From assembly GCA_023614405.1 (NCBI GenBank), contig JAJUPC010000035.1, positions 1,240,001 through 1,304,000 on the forward strand: a DNA stretch of 64,000 bases, in the 5' to 3' direction. This document shows, piece after piece, positions 1 to 10,941 of this stretch (position 1 is its first letter; each line of letters opens with the position of its first letter). The notes under the pieces were generated by a model. It had not been told where the DNA came from, did no database searches, and saw nothing but the letters and a program-made list of their open reading frames with translations. The DNA is from Avena insularis (lineage: Eukaryota; Streptophyta; Magnoliopsida; Poales; Poaceae). A program made the translations under genes and the position numbers.

Positions 1-1172
1 GAAGTTTATCAGTAGCAACAGCAGCAGCAAAACAGGAAGAATAGTAATAGTAACGGTAACAGTAGGATTCGAGTGCAGTTGGCATAGGGATGGATGGATG
101 GGCATTGCATGGACGAGTCTAAACATGTAACATCAAGATCTAGGGCATTCCATATAAATAATAACAAGCATCCAAGTACTAAACAATCCTAGGCATGTGC
201 TCCATATATAGTCATACGTTCTCGCAATAAGAACTTGCATAACATCTTTTGTCCAGCCAGCCTGTGGCAGCGGGGCCTCTAGGGAACTACTGGCAATTAA
301 GGTGCTCCTTTTAATAGAGCACCGGAGCAAAGCATTAACACCCCGTGAACACATGTTATCCCCACACCACAACCATCCCCTCCGGTTGTCCCAATTATTG
401 TCACTTCGGGGCCTTTGGATCCGGACAATGATATGTGTACACAACTTGCAGATAAGATCACAAACAATACTATCATAATGATTCAATAATAAGTTCAGAT
501 ATGAGATCATGGCACTCGGGCCCTAGTGACAAGCATTAAGCACAACAAGTTGCAACAGAGTCAAATATGACTAATAGAGATACTAGGCACTATGCCCTAA
601 CAATCTTATTCGATTACATGATAGAACTCATCCAATCCCTACCATCCCCATAGCCTATAGCGGGGGATTACTCACTCATGGATGAGGGAAACATCGATGG
701 TTGATGGAGAGGCGTTGGTGATGACGATGGCGATGATCCTCTCCAATTACCGTCCGAGGTGCGAATGGAGTTTTTGGATCGAATCTTGGTTTCGATGGTG
801 GCGGCGAATGAACTCTTTCTAAAAATGTTGACCCCCTCGGTTTTTAGGTCAAGGGAAACTTATAGGCGCAGAGAGCCGAGGGGTGCACAGGTGGCCGCAC
901 CCCCTAGGCGTGAGGCGGGCAACTCCACGCCGTGGTGTGGTTTCAGGCCCCTACATCTGCTCGTCTTCGCCCGTGGATCTTCTGGTGAAGTAGGATTTTT
1001 GGCATATTTTCTGGAATTTTCCTGATAGTTGATTTTCTACACAAAAACTAGACACCAAGGTAATTCTGCTGAAAACAACGTCAATCCGTGTTAGTTGTAT
1101 CCCAATCACACAAGTTTAGAGGAGAAACAATAGCAAAGTGTTCGGGAAAGTAGATACGTTTTGGACGTATCA
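1..1172 (-). repeat. LTR A (reverse strand), TGATACGTCC family, truncated by window start
   Basis: Read on the minus strand this begins TGATACGTCCAAAACG at 1172 and follows the forward LTR at 3450-4814 almost base for base, with small indels, down to position 1, which corresponds to about 4664 of the forward copy. It therefore holds most of an LTR of about 1.36 kb, with its far end outside the window. No polypurine tract lies to its right, so it is the 5' LTR of an element extending left, or a solo LTR. It ends directly against the internal region of element B. Small ORFs inside it are not genes. Confidence 0.88.
859..864 (-). promoter_or_regulatory. TATA-like box of LTR A
   Basis: The minus strand reads CGCCTATAAG at the position equivalent to the TATA-like box of the forward copy (3775-3780). 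It sits just upstream of the leader that contains the conserved GCCGCCACC stretch. It is predicted by sequence and position only. Confidence 0.5.
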
Positions 1173-1174
1173 GC

Positions 1175-1267
1175 TCGTACCAGGACGAAGGAGCCTTGTC
1201 GTCGTACTACGGAGGTGCACCTTATTGGTCACCATGGAGTTGGGCCCCACTTAGGCCAAAAGCCTAA
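1175..1267 (+). pseudogene. C-terminal end of a retrotransposon ORF (element B)
   Basis: About 30 codons are open up to TAA at 1265-1267. The residues are rich in Tyr, Trp, Ser, Gly and Pro (a SYYGGAPYWSPWSWAP-type tail). The reading frame starts exactly at the breakpoint with LTR A, so it is a severed tail of a longer protein. I recall similar aromatic tails closing ORFs of abundant Triticeae gypsy elements just before a TAAGCTTGGGGGAG motif, but I cannot assign gag or pol from this piece alone. It is not functional here. Confidence 0.5.
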
Positions 1268-3436
1268 GCTTGGGGGAGGTATACAACATCACACTCATCT
1301 TTATATCATGTTTCGTCGATTCTTTGTATATCCATTGTTTCGCTTTCTTTTTCGTTTTTGTTTCTTCTTTCTCAAAATACAAAAATACCAAAAATATATT
1401 TGTTGTTTCTCTTGGATTGTTTCTTTTATTTTTACCTTTGGTTTGCCTTAAGAAAAGTCCAAAAATATTGCTTTGTTTGCTTTCGCTTTGTTTGGTTTTT
1501 CTTTGTGTGCTTGCTTTAAAAAATCGAAAACACCAAAAATATTTGTTGTTCTTCTTTGGTTTTGTGAAGTTCTTTGCAGGGTTCAGCAGTCCTCAGTGGG
1601 GTTTGGTTTCATGTTATTATTCAAGCCACACAAGTGAAGAGCAATAATGAAGATTACGGCAACTTGAGGTGTGGTAAGAGGCTGGTAACGAACTCTATTT
1701 GTTTTCATTTTTGTACATATACTCATCATAATGAGCATGCTTAGTCTGTTCATGTAAGGTGTATGTTATTTATGGATGCTTAGTAGTTCTTGCTCTCTTA
1801 TGATTAGCTCTAGCTTGCTAATAGTTTGTAGCTTGTCATATGAATGTTTTCTTGCATTGTTCTATTCATAACTTGGTATGATATTGTGGTATCCCCCTCT
1901 GAATGTTTCATATGAATTAACTTGGCACATGCTCACGCATGCATATGAATCGACTATAGTCAGTAAGCCTCGATGATTTATTTTGCCTCTGAGTTCTTGT
2001 ATCACTTTCATGCCATAATTAGTCCTGTATTATTGCAAGCAAGATTATGACAGTTATTGCTCTCTCGTTTGTTGCTCCCTCTCTGCTGCTAGCCTTCACT
2101 TTCACTGAGTATGAGCTCTACTTATGCATCCAACTCCCCAAAACGAATATCGCCAACAGTGTCCACCATACCTACCTAGTAGCATCATTTTCTATTCAGT
2201 GCATCTTCATTATGCCTTGTTTTATGTTTGATTGTTTTGAGAAAGTTAGTTAGTAAAGCTCTCACGAACTTGATGGCACACTTTATTTCTTGCACTTAAT
2301 AAACCTAAACCATTGTGACTGTCCATGAAAGTTATATGCTTGCAAATTATAGGTTGGGAGTTAGCAGAACCGTGCTGTCACGGGGAACGCTTTCAACACT
2401 TATGGATACATATCTAGTTGATATCATGCTCTTTTGTTTGCGGATGTCGTCGGTGTGAAATAAAAGGGGAGCTCGTAAGTTCATGGAGTTATATATATGT
2501 GTTAGAGAAACGCCTGGGCCGCTAGCCTAAGCCATGCCTAATCATGGTGGAAAATTGCAGCATAACCATAATGAGCAATCTGTGAAGCATCCTCAATAAA
2601 AACCTAGCAAATAAAAAGATCGTTGGGATGCTCATTGTCTGCTTGCCTTGTCATTTTGATCATGGGATATCTCTTGTATCATTTGCAAGGGGTACCCCGT
2701 TGGCGGTTCTCGATGATATGCATGTATTTACGATGACAAGAACTTACAGGTAACTAAAGTTGAGTAGCATGAGGAGCGGCCCTCGTACTCAAGGGACATA
2801 AGATTTCCAGTTTATGGTCTGTCAAGCATATAACTCATATTGGACCTCACTTTCACCTTAACCATCTAAAGATGCCTATGATAAGGGCAATGAGAGATCA
2901 AAGCTAATGAATACCTTACTTTCAACATTTGGGAGCCTTTCAAACTTTTTTTAAAACCTTTTTCACTTCCTTGTTGAGTCACCACTTATTCTATGAGCAC
3001 CTTCTTGAGAGCATAGTTGTCATTCTTAGTGTAATGTGCTTGTCTCAAAACTTGGTTAATTATGTCATGACTTTGATGCTTGTATCTCTGATATCTTTAC
3101 TTCTAGTCTTCACTTGAACTTCAGAGGTGGCTTGGCATTTATTTTGTGCTCTACAAACAAAGGCAAGCGAGATACCACTCTATCATACCTTCTTATGAGC
3201 ATTGCAATGTTGCTTATGTTTATGTTTCATGCTACTTATTATTATTGAGTTGAAATCTCTTCATAACTTGCAATGACTATTGAGTAGACTTAGTTACATA
3301 CTCCTTATTATGAATTGTCTAAGTATCTACTCCTGTGCTAAGAATATATACAACATATGAAGCAAATGTGTTCGTGAAAGTTTTTTTATCGCACTCAGTT
3401 TTCAACTAAATTGCTTGAGGACAATCAATAAGCTAA
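1268..3436 (+). other. Long 3' untranslated region of element B
   Basis: This stretch of about 2.2 kb between the ORF stop and the polypurine tract has no credible coding potential. It is T-rich at 1300-1620, with runs such as TTTTCGTTTTTG and CCAAAAATATT, then of mixed composition. The short ORFs have no recognisable domain. Long non-coding 3' regions of this kind are usual in this type of grass gypsy element. I see no second gene here. Confidence 0.7.
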
Positions 3437-3449
3437 GCTTGGGGGGAGT
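3437..3449 (+). promoter_or_regulatory. Polypurine tract of element B
   Basis: GCTTGGGGGGAG immediately precedes the TGATACGTCC start of the 3' LTR. That is the position and composition expected for the plus-strand priming site used in reverse transcription. A near-identical motif also lies at 1266-1278. Confidence 0.8.
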
Positions 3450-4814
3450 TGATACGTCCAAAACGTATCTACTTTCCCGAACACTTCTGCTATTGTTTCT
3501 CCTCTAAACTTGTGTGATTTGGATACAACTAACACGGACTGACGCTGTTTTCAGCAGAATTACCTTGGTGTCTAGTTTTTTGCAGAAAATCAACTATCAG
3601 GAAAAATCCCGGAAAATATGCCAAAAATTATATTTCACCAGAAGATCCACGGAGCCAGAAGACGAAACAGAGTGGAGGCCTAGGGGGCCACACCCCTGTC
3701 AGGCGTGGGTTGGCCCTGCCCCGCGCCTAGGGGGGTGCGGCCACCCAGGCACCCCCTCGGGCTCCCTCTGCGCCTATAAGTTTCCCCTTGACCTAAAAAC
3801 CGAGGGGGGGTCAACATTTTTTTAGAAAGAGTTCCGCTCCGCCGCCACCATCAGAAACCAAGATTCGGATCCAAAAACTCCATTCTGGCACCCTGCCGGG
3901 ACGGGTAATTTGGAGAGGATCATCGCCATCGTCATCACCAACGCCTCTCCATCAACCATCCATGTTTTACTCATCCATGAGTGAGTAATCCCCCGCTGTA
4001 GGATATGGGGATGGTAGGGACTGGATGAGTTCTATCAGGTAATCAAATAAGATTGTTAGGGCATTGTGCCTAGTATCTCTATTAGTGCTATTTGACTTTG
4101 TTGCAACTTGTCACTAGGGCCCGAGTGCCATGATCTCAGATCTGAACTTATTATTGAATCATTATGATAGTATTGTTTGTGATCTTATCTGCAAGTTGTG
4201 TACACATATCATTGTCTTGATCCAAAGGCCCCAAAGTGACAGAAATTGGGACAACCTGAGGGGATGGCTGTGATGTGAGGATCACATGTGTTCACAGAGT
4301 GTTAATGCTTTGCTCCAATGCTCTATTAAAAGGAGCACCTTAATTGCCAGTAGTTCCCTTGAGGCCCCAGCAAATGGGCAGGACAAAAGATGTTGTGCAA
4401 GTTCTCATTGCGAGCACGCATGACTATATATGGAGCACATGCCTATGATTGTTTAGTACTTGGATGCTTTATCTTATTTATCTACAATTGCCCTAGATCT
4501 TGAAGTTACATGTTTAGACTTGTCCATGCAACGCTCGTCCATCCATCCCTATGCCTACCGCACTCATATACTACTGTTTGCTACTACTATTACTATTGAT
4601 CTTGTTCTACTGCTGTTGTTGCTTTGCTTTTGCTACCACAAACTGTTGTTACTGATAAACTACTGTGAGCAAGAACTATTTCCAGGTGCAGCTGAATTGA
4701 CAACTCGGTTGTTAAGGCTTGCAAGTATTCTTTGGCTCCCCTTGTGTCGAATCAATAAATTGGGTAATACTACCCTCGAAGACTGTTGCGATCCCCTATG
4801 CTTGTGGGTCATCA
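3450..4814 (+). repeat. 3' LTR of element B (1365 bp)
   Basis: It starts TGATACGTCC right after the polypurine tract and ends GGGTCATCA, giving TGAT/ATCA termini. Inside are a TATA-like CGCCTATAAG (3771-3780), a GCCGCCACC leader and a short inverted repeat in TGGCACCCTGCCGGGA (3886-3901). It matches LTR A in the opposite orientation, with scattered substitutions and small indels. ORFs within it are incidental. Confidence 0.9.
3775..3780 (+). promoter_or_regulatory. TATA-like box of LTR B
   Basis: TATAAG lies in CGCCTATAAG, and the same decamer occurs in LTR D at 6251-6260. It is followed by a GC-rich leader. It is predicted from sequence and position only. Confidence 0.5.
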
Positions 4815-5504
4815 CACAACCTATCTAAAGAATTCTTCATTGTGTCTAGCCACTCTTCTTCATCAACCCATGACCCAAAACCAGTTCATAACTTCCTATA
4901 AAAATGTAAATGCAATCAGGGAATAAATTGTACTCCTATATCCAACAATACGTATAAGCTAAATATATATCCAAGGAAGATAATTGATATACAACAGTAT
5001 AATAAATCCAAGCAAGCTAAATATACATCCAAGCAAGCTACTGCAATATATATCCATATTTTATATACTGGCATATCCATATCCATCTAACAAATCAAGC
5101 ATCTATATCTACTTTTCTGGTCTGCTAACCCTATCTAATTTTCAGATATGAAAAATTGAGAGAAGAAAAATGTGTTCAATTCAGTACAACTCACATTCCC
5201 TATCTAACACATGTAAAACCTTCTTCCAGTGTTCGTCCCTTCAAAGGCGACACACTTATGTGGCACCAATCCATGCTCACGACATTTCACTAAGCAGTCC
5301 GTTGCAATCCCATGAAACTGGGGGCCGTAGCAGGTGTCTGGTGCATAGTCCACAGCTACGAAGTGCTAAACAAACAGAAATTGCAAAGAAATGAGTTCAA
5401 ATCCAAAAAAATGGAAGCCAATTTGGAAACCCCAACCCTAGATTTGGGGAACTTACCCCTAGCGGAGAAGTGCTCGACGACTCGCCGTCGTTCCAACTGG
5501 GCAT
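4815..5504 (-). pseudogene. Remnant of a GRF-type zinc-finger gene, three exons, disrupted by element B
   Basis: Exon 1 (5504-5457) starts ATG for MPSWNDGESSS and ends exactly at a GTAAGT donor (5456-5451). The intron ends TTGTTTAG, and exon 2 (5365-about 5207) continues in phase with a Cys/His-rich segment containing PQFHGIATDC, VKCREHG and the GRRFY motif. Exon 3 (4895-4815, acceptor TTTTATAG) holds the expected aromatic/acidic end, read as SWVDEEEWLDTM, but one base out of frame. It stops where the LTR of element B begins. Known family: small plant GRF-type zinc-finger proteins with C..H..C..GRRFY..C and a W-V-D-E-x-W end. The function is not known in detail; nucleic-acid binding is inferred for the fold. 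The exon 2 splice donor is unclear, since TAG follows the FYMC codons. This is the only host-like gene I can support, and it is broken. Confidence 0.72.
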
Positions 5505-5888
5505 GGTGAAGACGGCTGACAGAGTTCGCGGACGGTCCGCCGGCAGCGATGGCCATGCCGCAGCGGTGGGTGTGGAGCTCAACGACGCGGTCGGGGTCGG
5601 ATTCATTCAAGATTGAAACTGCCTAGGTCGAGGTCCAGCGTCATGTTCTATGGAAAGAAGGGTAGGGCCCACTCTTGCCGTTAACAGTCATGCCTGACGA
5701 GTGGGCCCCATTTGTCAGATCCAGCGTCAATCGCCCTGAATCCGTCGGTTAGCGCACATTGCAAAAAATCAGCAGTAGGGAGGTGGTTTTTGCATTTAGA
5801 TTTAAACTGATGGTTTTCAAATTTTGCACAAAAGTGGTGGTTTTATGCTATAAACTCCTGTTTATTTGTTCTTATCATCATAGGATTG
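5505..5888 (-). promoter_or_regulatory. Upstream region of the GRF-type gene remnant
   Basis: This flank has no gene. Near the ATG it is GC-rich with an open but unsupported N-terminal extension (5505-5606). Further out are two arms of a GGGCCCACT/AGTGGGCCC repeat (around 5667-5708), a motif often seen in grass promoters, and AT-rich sequence with TTTGCA/TGCAAA motifs. I infer it is the former promoter and 5' UTR. No clear TATA box was chosen. Confidence 0.4.
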
Positions 5889-6254
5889 TGATACGTCGGA
5901 AACGTATCTATAATTTTTGATGTTCCATGCTTGTTTAGTATCTACTTTGCTTTGCTTTGTCTACACTTTGAGGTGTTTTTATATCTTTTCTGAAACTAAC
6001 CTATTAACAAGTTGGCACAATGCCAGTTGCCTATTTTCTTCTGTTTTTGGTTCCGGAAAGGTAGCAAATCAATATTCTCGGAATTGGACGGGACAAAAGC
6101 CAAAGTCAATAACTTTCCATGAGGGACACGAATCCAGAAGGAGGGACGAAGAGGCACCAGAGGGTGGTCAGACCCCCCTGGGCGTGGCCAATCCTGGCCC
6201 GCGTCTGGGGAGGGTGTGGGCACTCTGTCCGCCTCCTCGACCTCCCCCTTCGCC

Positions 6255-6260
6255 TATAAG
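6255..6260 (+). promoter_or_regulatory. TATA-like box of LTR D
   Basis: TATAAG lies in CGCCTATAAG, the same decamer as in LTR B. The leader downstream is interrupted 40 bp later by F1, so any D transcript from here would run into F1. Confidence 0.5.
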
Positions 6261-6293
6261 AAGCCCCCGATGAGAAAACCCTAAGTCGTCAAT

Positions 6294-6298
6294 CATAC
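6294..6298. repeat. Target site duplication CATAC (left) of F1
   Basis: CATAC directly precedes TGTAACATCCC of F1. The identical pentamer follows the F1 3' end at 16003-16007. Five base pairs is the duplication length usual for LTR retrotransposons. Confidence 0.95.
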
Positions 6299-7313
6299 TG
6301 TAACATCCCAAATTTTTTCCTATTTTGGAATGTTATAAATAAAATCAATAGCTTGATTGATTGTTTGACTTTGTTGAAAATTCTCAAAGAGAAGAAACTT
6401 TTTGAATAGAAAATCCTCTCAACCTTGAATTCAAAATCTTATATTCTTTTGTTATGACCTAAGTAGCCATATAAGCAAAAGGGCATGGATTGATTATGGA
6501 TTGTAGAATTGGTGTGCAAGATTTCAAAATGAAAATCATGAAGCATTCATAAGCATTTCATTACATCCATGCAAAGTTCTCACAAACTGAATCCAAACTC
6601 GTATCCAAATCCTATAGTTAATTCACCCAAATGTCCTAAAGGTAATTAAATTGACTTTATAAAACCCACTATTGCTAAGGCATAAATTATTGATAATTAT
6701 AGCCTAAAGAGATCCAATTAATATTACAAAATTTTAGAAACAAAATTGAGCTCATTTGGAGCTATTATGAAAAAGTTATGGAATAAATACAAACAAATAA
6801 AGATATAAATAAAATGGGATATACAAGGATTTATAAACCCACTACTTGAAAACTAGTAAAAAGATTACAAATATGATCCTACAATGATCTATTCAATTTT
6901 AGAAAATTTTAGAAACAAGAATCGTGTCATTTGGAGTTTGTATGTGAAAGTTATGAGAAAAACAAATAAATAGAAAAATGGAAAAAGGAAAAGAATAAAA
7001 GAAAAACACTAAACCTAACCTAACCCACGGACCATGCTGGCCCAGCCCGCTAAAACCCTTCCTATTCATCACATGAGCAGTTGAAAGCAAGAGCCCAATG
7101 CCTTGCAGCAGCAACCCACCTTCCTCTCCTATTTTGTTTCTTTTAGCTGACCCACTCATCGGCCTCTACGCCACTTGCAAAGGGCCCATGCCATCATCTT
7201 CCTCCTCCGGTCAGTGTCCAGGATGAACACGGGAAGTGAAACCGAATCGAATCCTCGGCTAATCTTTTGATTTTGTTCAAATTTCCTTGCCCCTCCTGCA
7301 CGTACCTAGCCCC

Positions 7314-7320
7314 TTTAAAT
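7314..7320 (+). promoter_or_regulatory. TATA-like box in the F1 5' LTR
   Basis: TTTAAAT lies in AGCCCCTTTAAATCCCC, ahead of a pyrimidine-rich GC leader. It is conserved at 12940-12946 in the 3' LTR. Its placement at the start of the GC-rich block suggests the U3/R boundary, by inference. Confidence 0.45.
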
Positions 7321-9769
7321 CCCCTTCCCTCCCGTACCTTTTTCCTCTTTGAATTTCTAGAAACCCTAGATCCCCGAGCCGAATCGATCTGCACCGCCGC
7401 CATTACCATTATTGCTCGGGAGGTCGAGCTTCCTCTGATTCATCGTCCCCTTCAACCTATTTTCCCTCTGGTCCTCTTTCCCTTTGAGCACCGACTCTAT
7501 CTGACCCCTTCTCCTCTACCCCAGTCGCCGAGCGCATGTAACGCCGCCGAGCTCCACCGTCACGCCGACTTCTGCTTGCTCATGATCGTTGCTACAGGAA
7601 GAAAAGGAAGAGGTCGACTACGCCGTTCGCCTCCCCGACCTCTCCTCCGTCCCGTGGTGTTAATCCCCGTCACCGTTGACCACCGGAGCGACGCCAGACC
7701 ACCGTCGGCCACCACCATCATCCGGAGCCGCCACGGCCACCCTCCACCTTGCCGTTGACCACCACCAAGACGCCGGGAGAGTCGCAGCCGTCAGATCCCT
7801 CTTTGATGGCCAGGATTAGATCGAACCAGATAAGGGGTATCGACCAACCCGGTTACGCCACGTGGCCATCCTCGTCACTCTGCCTCATCAGATGCGCCAT
7901 CGCCTGTGTCAGAGCCCACGCCACCATAGTCAACTGCCAGTCAAAACCTATTTAATAACAGATTATGGAAAATGAATTAATTGGCAGAAATTGATTTAAT
8001 CTTGTAAAATCATAATAAAAGATCTGTACATCCAAAAATAGCAAATAATATATCAAAGGATTAAGAAAATTGAGTAGAATATTAATATGGCATTAGATCC
8101 AACCTGAAAGAGTATTCGTTTACTATAGTAATTTGATTAGTTTTAATGGTCTTTTAGGTTAATAAATTCATAGGAAATTATCTGTAATTTCGAAAAATAT
8201 ATCAAATTGAAGCTACTATAATGTAGATTAATAATATCTGGTTGGATCCAGCCTTTGCGGATTATTTACCGTGTAGTGTTTTAATTAGTTTTAATGGCTT
8301 TAGAAATCATTAAATTCATAGTAAATTATTTGCATATCACAAAAATATAAATAATATACCGATAGAAAGCTGGTTCCATGTAGATCATCAATATGCAAAT
8401 GGTTCAGGCAAATACTGTAAGGTTCTGCAGCAATTAAATTAATAGTCTAATGGCTTATTTAGAGTATTAAAATCATAGTAATTCGAGTGATGCTCAGAAA
8501 ATTACAAATAATATGTCCCTGGAATCAAAATTTCGTGGAGATTACAGATATAATTTTAGTTTGATTTTTAGGCAACAGAAACTATGAAAATGATTTAAAA
8601 TCCATTATACACTCTTTAAATTATAAGAAAAGATTTATAACTCCGATTAGGGTGAATCCAATTCCTACTGGTTCGTATTAATGTCCTCTATATAGTATAA
8701 CTCAGAACCAAATTTTACTCCACAATTAGGACATAAGTTGCAACAAAACTATTAAACCCCTTTATCAATATTTATTGATAAATACCCTATTGCTTTAATT
8801 GATCTCATACATGCATCATATGATCTATTAATGCTCAGAGAACTAAATATAAGCATTGTAACATATTAAACCATCATGCATGTTTTTGATCATCCTTGTT
8901 GTGTTTGCTATGTTTGCAATTGTTTTGATTGGAACTACCTTATCCTCGTATTAGATTGTTCGGAGAGTGCGATTGTCATGAGAAATACAATCATCACCCA
9001 TATTGTCAACATAAGGCAAGTTACACCACTTGTTCATAACTTTTGTCCCAGTTTTATTCTATGCATGTGATCTTCAAAATTCTGTAGTATGCATGTGTAG
9101 GATGTTCTAGTAGAATTTTTCCTTAGAATTATTTTGCAAGTGCGATGATTTTGTAGTATGTCATGAGTAGCTCTATACTTAGCATTTCCCCTCCTAATAG
9201 GTTCCCCTGTTTTGCTAAGTATTGCTTACTATGCTATATATATGTAAAGTACCGTTGGGGGGTTCGGAAGACAATGAATTTTTCTAAGTATAAAGGCTCT
9301 CTTGAGAACACTTTTCTTCTCAAATCCACTTCAAAATAAAACTAAGTTTTGTTCTGGGCGAAATGGTTGTCGGGTCAACGAGTGAGATTTTGGTGGAGGA
9401 CGCCCAGAATCAAAGAAGTCTCGCCATGTTTCGAATTCAGAAGCTTCCAGGCAACCACAATATATATGGGCTCTGTCTTGGCCTAGTACTTAGTGGGAAA
9501 CCTCACCGGTACCAACATTTGGAGGTTCTTGGCACGGTTGGATCCGTAAGGTAGGGGCTACTAAGGAAAGCCTCGCCATGGTCTTGTCTCAGAAAAGGAC
9601 TTGATCGTGGATTGTGGGTAAAGTGCACAAACTCTCGAGAGTATTGCAATCTGATCGATCCACCGTGTTCACGGAAACAGAACAACATTGAGCATCTGAA
9701 GGATCTTCCTCTCTCTTTTCTAAACAAAGTTTTGAAACCCCATGGCTTGAGTAATATCGCCAATGGGTG

Positions 9770-9870
9770 GGATTTTGGGAACTTGGTGCGTAATATCCAA
9801 GTGTCACCTGGTGAGTAATATCCAAGTGTTTGGTTGTTTGGACACTTGGTGAGTAATATCCTCGTGTGCC
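9770..9870 (+). repeat. Short tandem repeats of about 24-30 bp in the F1 5' LTR
   Basis: Units of the form CTTGGTG(A/C)GTAATATCC(A/T)(A/C)GTGT recur about three times. The same array is in the 3' LTR (about 15440-15535) and in the H LTR remnant (about 60695-60790). The units pair as ACTTGG/CCAAGT, so short hairpins are possible. No function is known to me. Confidence 0.7.
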
Positions 9871-10336
9871 ATTCGACCCTATTTTATCTAAGCAAATGTT
9901 TACAAAGTAGGGTAAAACTCTCTCTCTCTTTTCTCCATACTTAGAGAAAAATTAGCTTTATGCAAATAAACTCCAAAGCCTAAACTAGCCTTGCATGTAG
10001 AGTTAGTCTTCCTTCCTTGGTGTAATTTGCCAATACATTCAAAGTATTGACCCAACTTGTTGGCTGCACGTTTCATGTGCAGAATTTCGGAGATCATTGA
10101 AAGGTGCGCTAGGATCGCGGGTCTTCACTCAACCTGCCTGTGGCATTGATGGGACTCCAAGTTGTATTTATATCGCTTCTGTTGTAATAATGTAAACTCT
10201 AGATTATTCGATTCATGTAATAAAGACTTGTGTTTTACATGATATTTCATCGACTGTGAGTGCTAGATATTGATCCAGGGACTAGCATGTTAATCATAGG
10301 GACTTAGGATCTTTCTCGATCCGAGGTTGCTACAGA

Positions 10337-10348
10337 TGGTATCAGAGC
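10337..10348 (+). promoter_or_regulatory. Primer binding site of F1 (initiator Met tRNA type)
   Basis: TGGTATCAGAGC starts two bases after the LTR end. This is the common plant LTR-retrotransposon PBS complementary to the 3' end of initiator Met tRNA. Confidence 0.93.
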
Positions 10349-10941
10349 ATAAGTTGACTGTAGATCGTGACCCTAGACATGGAAAAACCTTAGGACAAAT
10401 ATTTTCTAAGTTATTTCAGAAAACTCTCATACTTCTCATCATCTACCTTTGGGGTTTTAAAATTTCTTAAGTCTCTTCTTTTCAACATTAGAAAACGACC
10501 ACTACACATTTCAAGAAGAAACTTTTCTCAAGATTACCTTTTCAAAGAAGATCATCTCAATGTTTCGATTAAGTCGGGACTTGAAGACCTCCATGAAAGA
10601 TGTTCCAAGACTGAAGCTACGAGATTAAAGACTTCAAAGGCCTTAAGTTAATGTTATTAACTAAAGAACTCGAAAGATTGAAGTTTATGAAGAACATGAA
10701 GACTATCAAGAGCACGGAGACTTTTGGAGAGTCGAAGCCTCGAAGATTCCAAGTGACCTATTAGGAACCAAACCCGAATAAGATTTCGCTAAATATAGAT
10801 GTGACAAATTGTTTGCTATCTTGTATGGTTTATTACGTTAGCTAATGAAAACCTATTTTCTAAATAAAATTTCTTGTATGGGTTATTCTTCTTATTCCAT
10901 ACTCTATTTGTTCCTACTCTAAACCTTGGTCAACTCGACAG
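10349..10941 (+). other. Leader of F1 between PBS and gag
   Basis: The leader has no long ORF. It is rich in GAAGA and AAGACT-type purine stretches. The same leader occurs in F2 (48128-48615), which confirms that F1 and F2 are one family. I find no intact ORF0 like that of E, G and H here. Confidence 0.75.

Larger units (their letters stand above)
1173..4814 (+). mobile_element. Element B: 3' part of a Ty3/gypsy-type LTR retrotransposon
   Basis: Visible in order are the last codons of an ORF (to 1267), a long non-coding stretch, a polypurine tract (3437-3449) and a 3' LTR (3450-4814). Everything upstream is missing because LTR A abuts it at 1172/1173. The LTR ends are TGAT...ATCA. The base composition, a long 3' UTR and the TAAGCTTGGGGGAG motif are typical of abundant grass gypsy families. 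The right end lies in exon 3 of the GRF-type gene remnant; CACAA at 4815-4819 is the candidate target duplication, with its partner outside the window. Confidence 0.85.
5889..6298 (+). repeat. LTR D, first part (TGATACGTCGG family)
   Basis: It starts TGATACGTCGGAAACGTATC, a terminus common in Pooideae LTRs, and runs through a TATA-like CGCCTATAAG (6251-6260) to AATCATAC. There it is split by element F1 and resumes at 16003. The CATAC target duplication on both sides proves the continuity. It is related to the LTRs of elements A and B. Confidence 0.85.
6299..10334 (+). repeat. 5' LTR of F1 (4036 bp)
   Basis: It starts TGTAACATCCC and ends GAGGTTGCTACA, followed two bases later by the PBS. Layout: AT-rich start, GC-rich block at about 7020-7940 with a TTTAAAT box, a long AT-rich middle, then a segment with repeated CTTGGTG/AGTAATATCCAAGTG units (9770-9870). 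It is near-identical to the 3' LTR over most of its length, with scattered substitutions and small indels. ORFs in the GC-rich block are chance. Confidence 0.92.

Noticed and set aside
133..510. 125-codon open frame on the minus strand
   Set aside because: It falls inside LTR A, is not open in the matching LTR B, and has no recognisable domain.
7190..7960. Open frames of 68-163 codons resembling a GC-rich first exon
   Set aside because: They are in the leader block of the F1 LTR. The copy in the 3' LTR (12840-13590) changes frame and length, so there is no protein selection.
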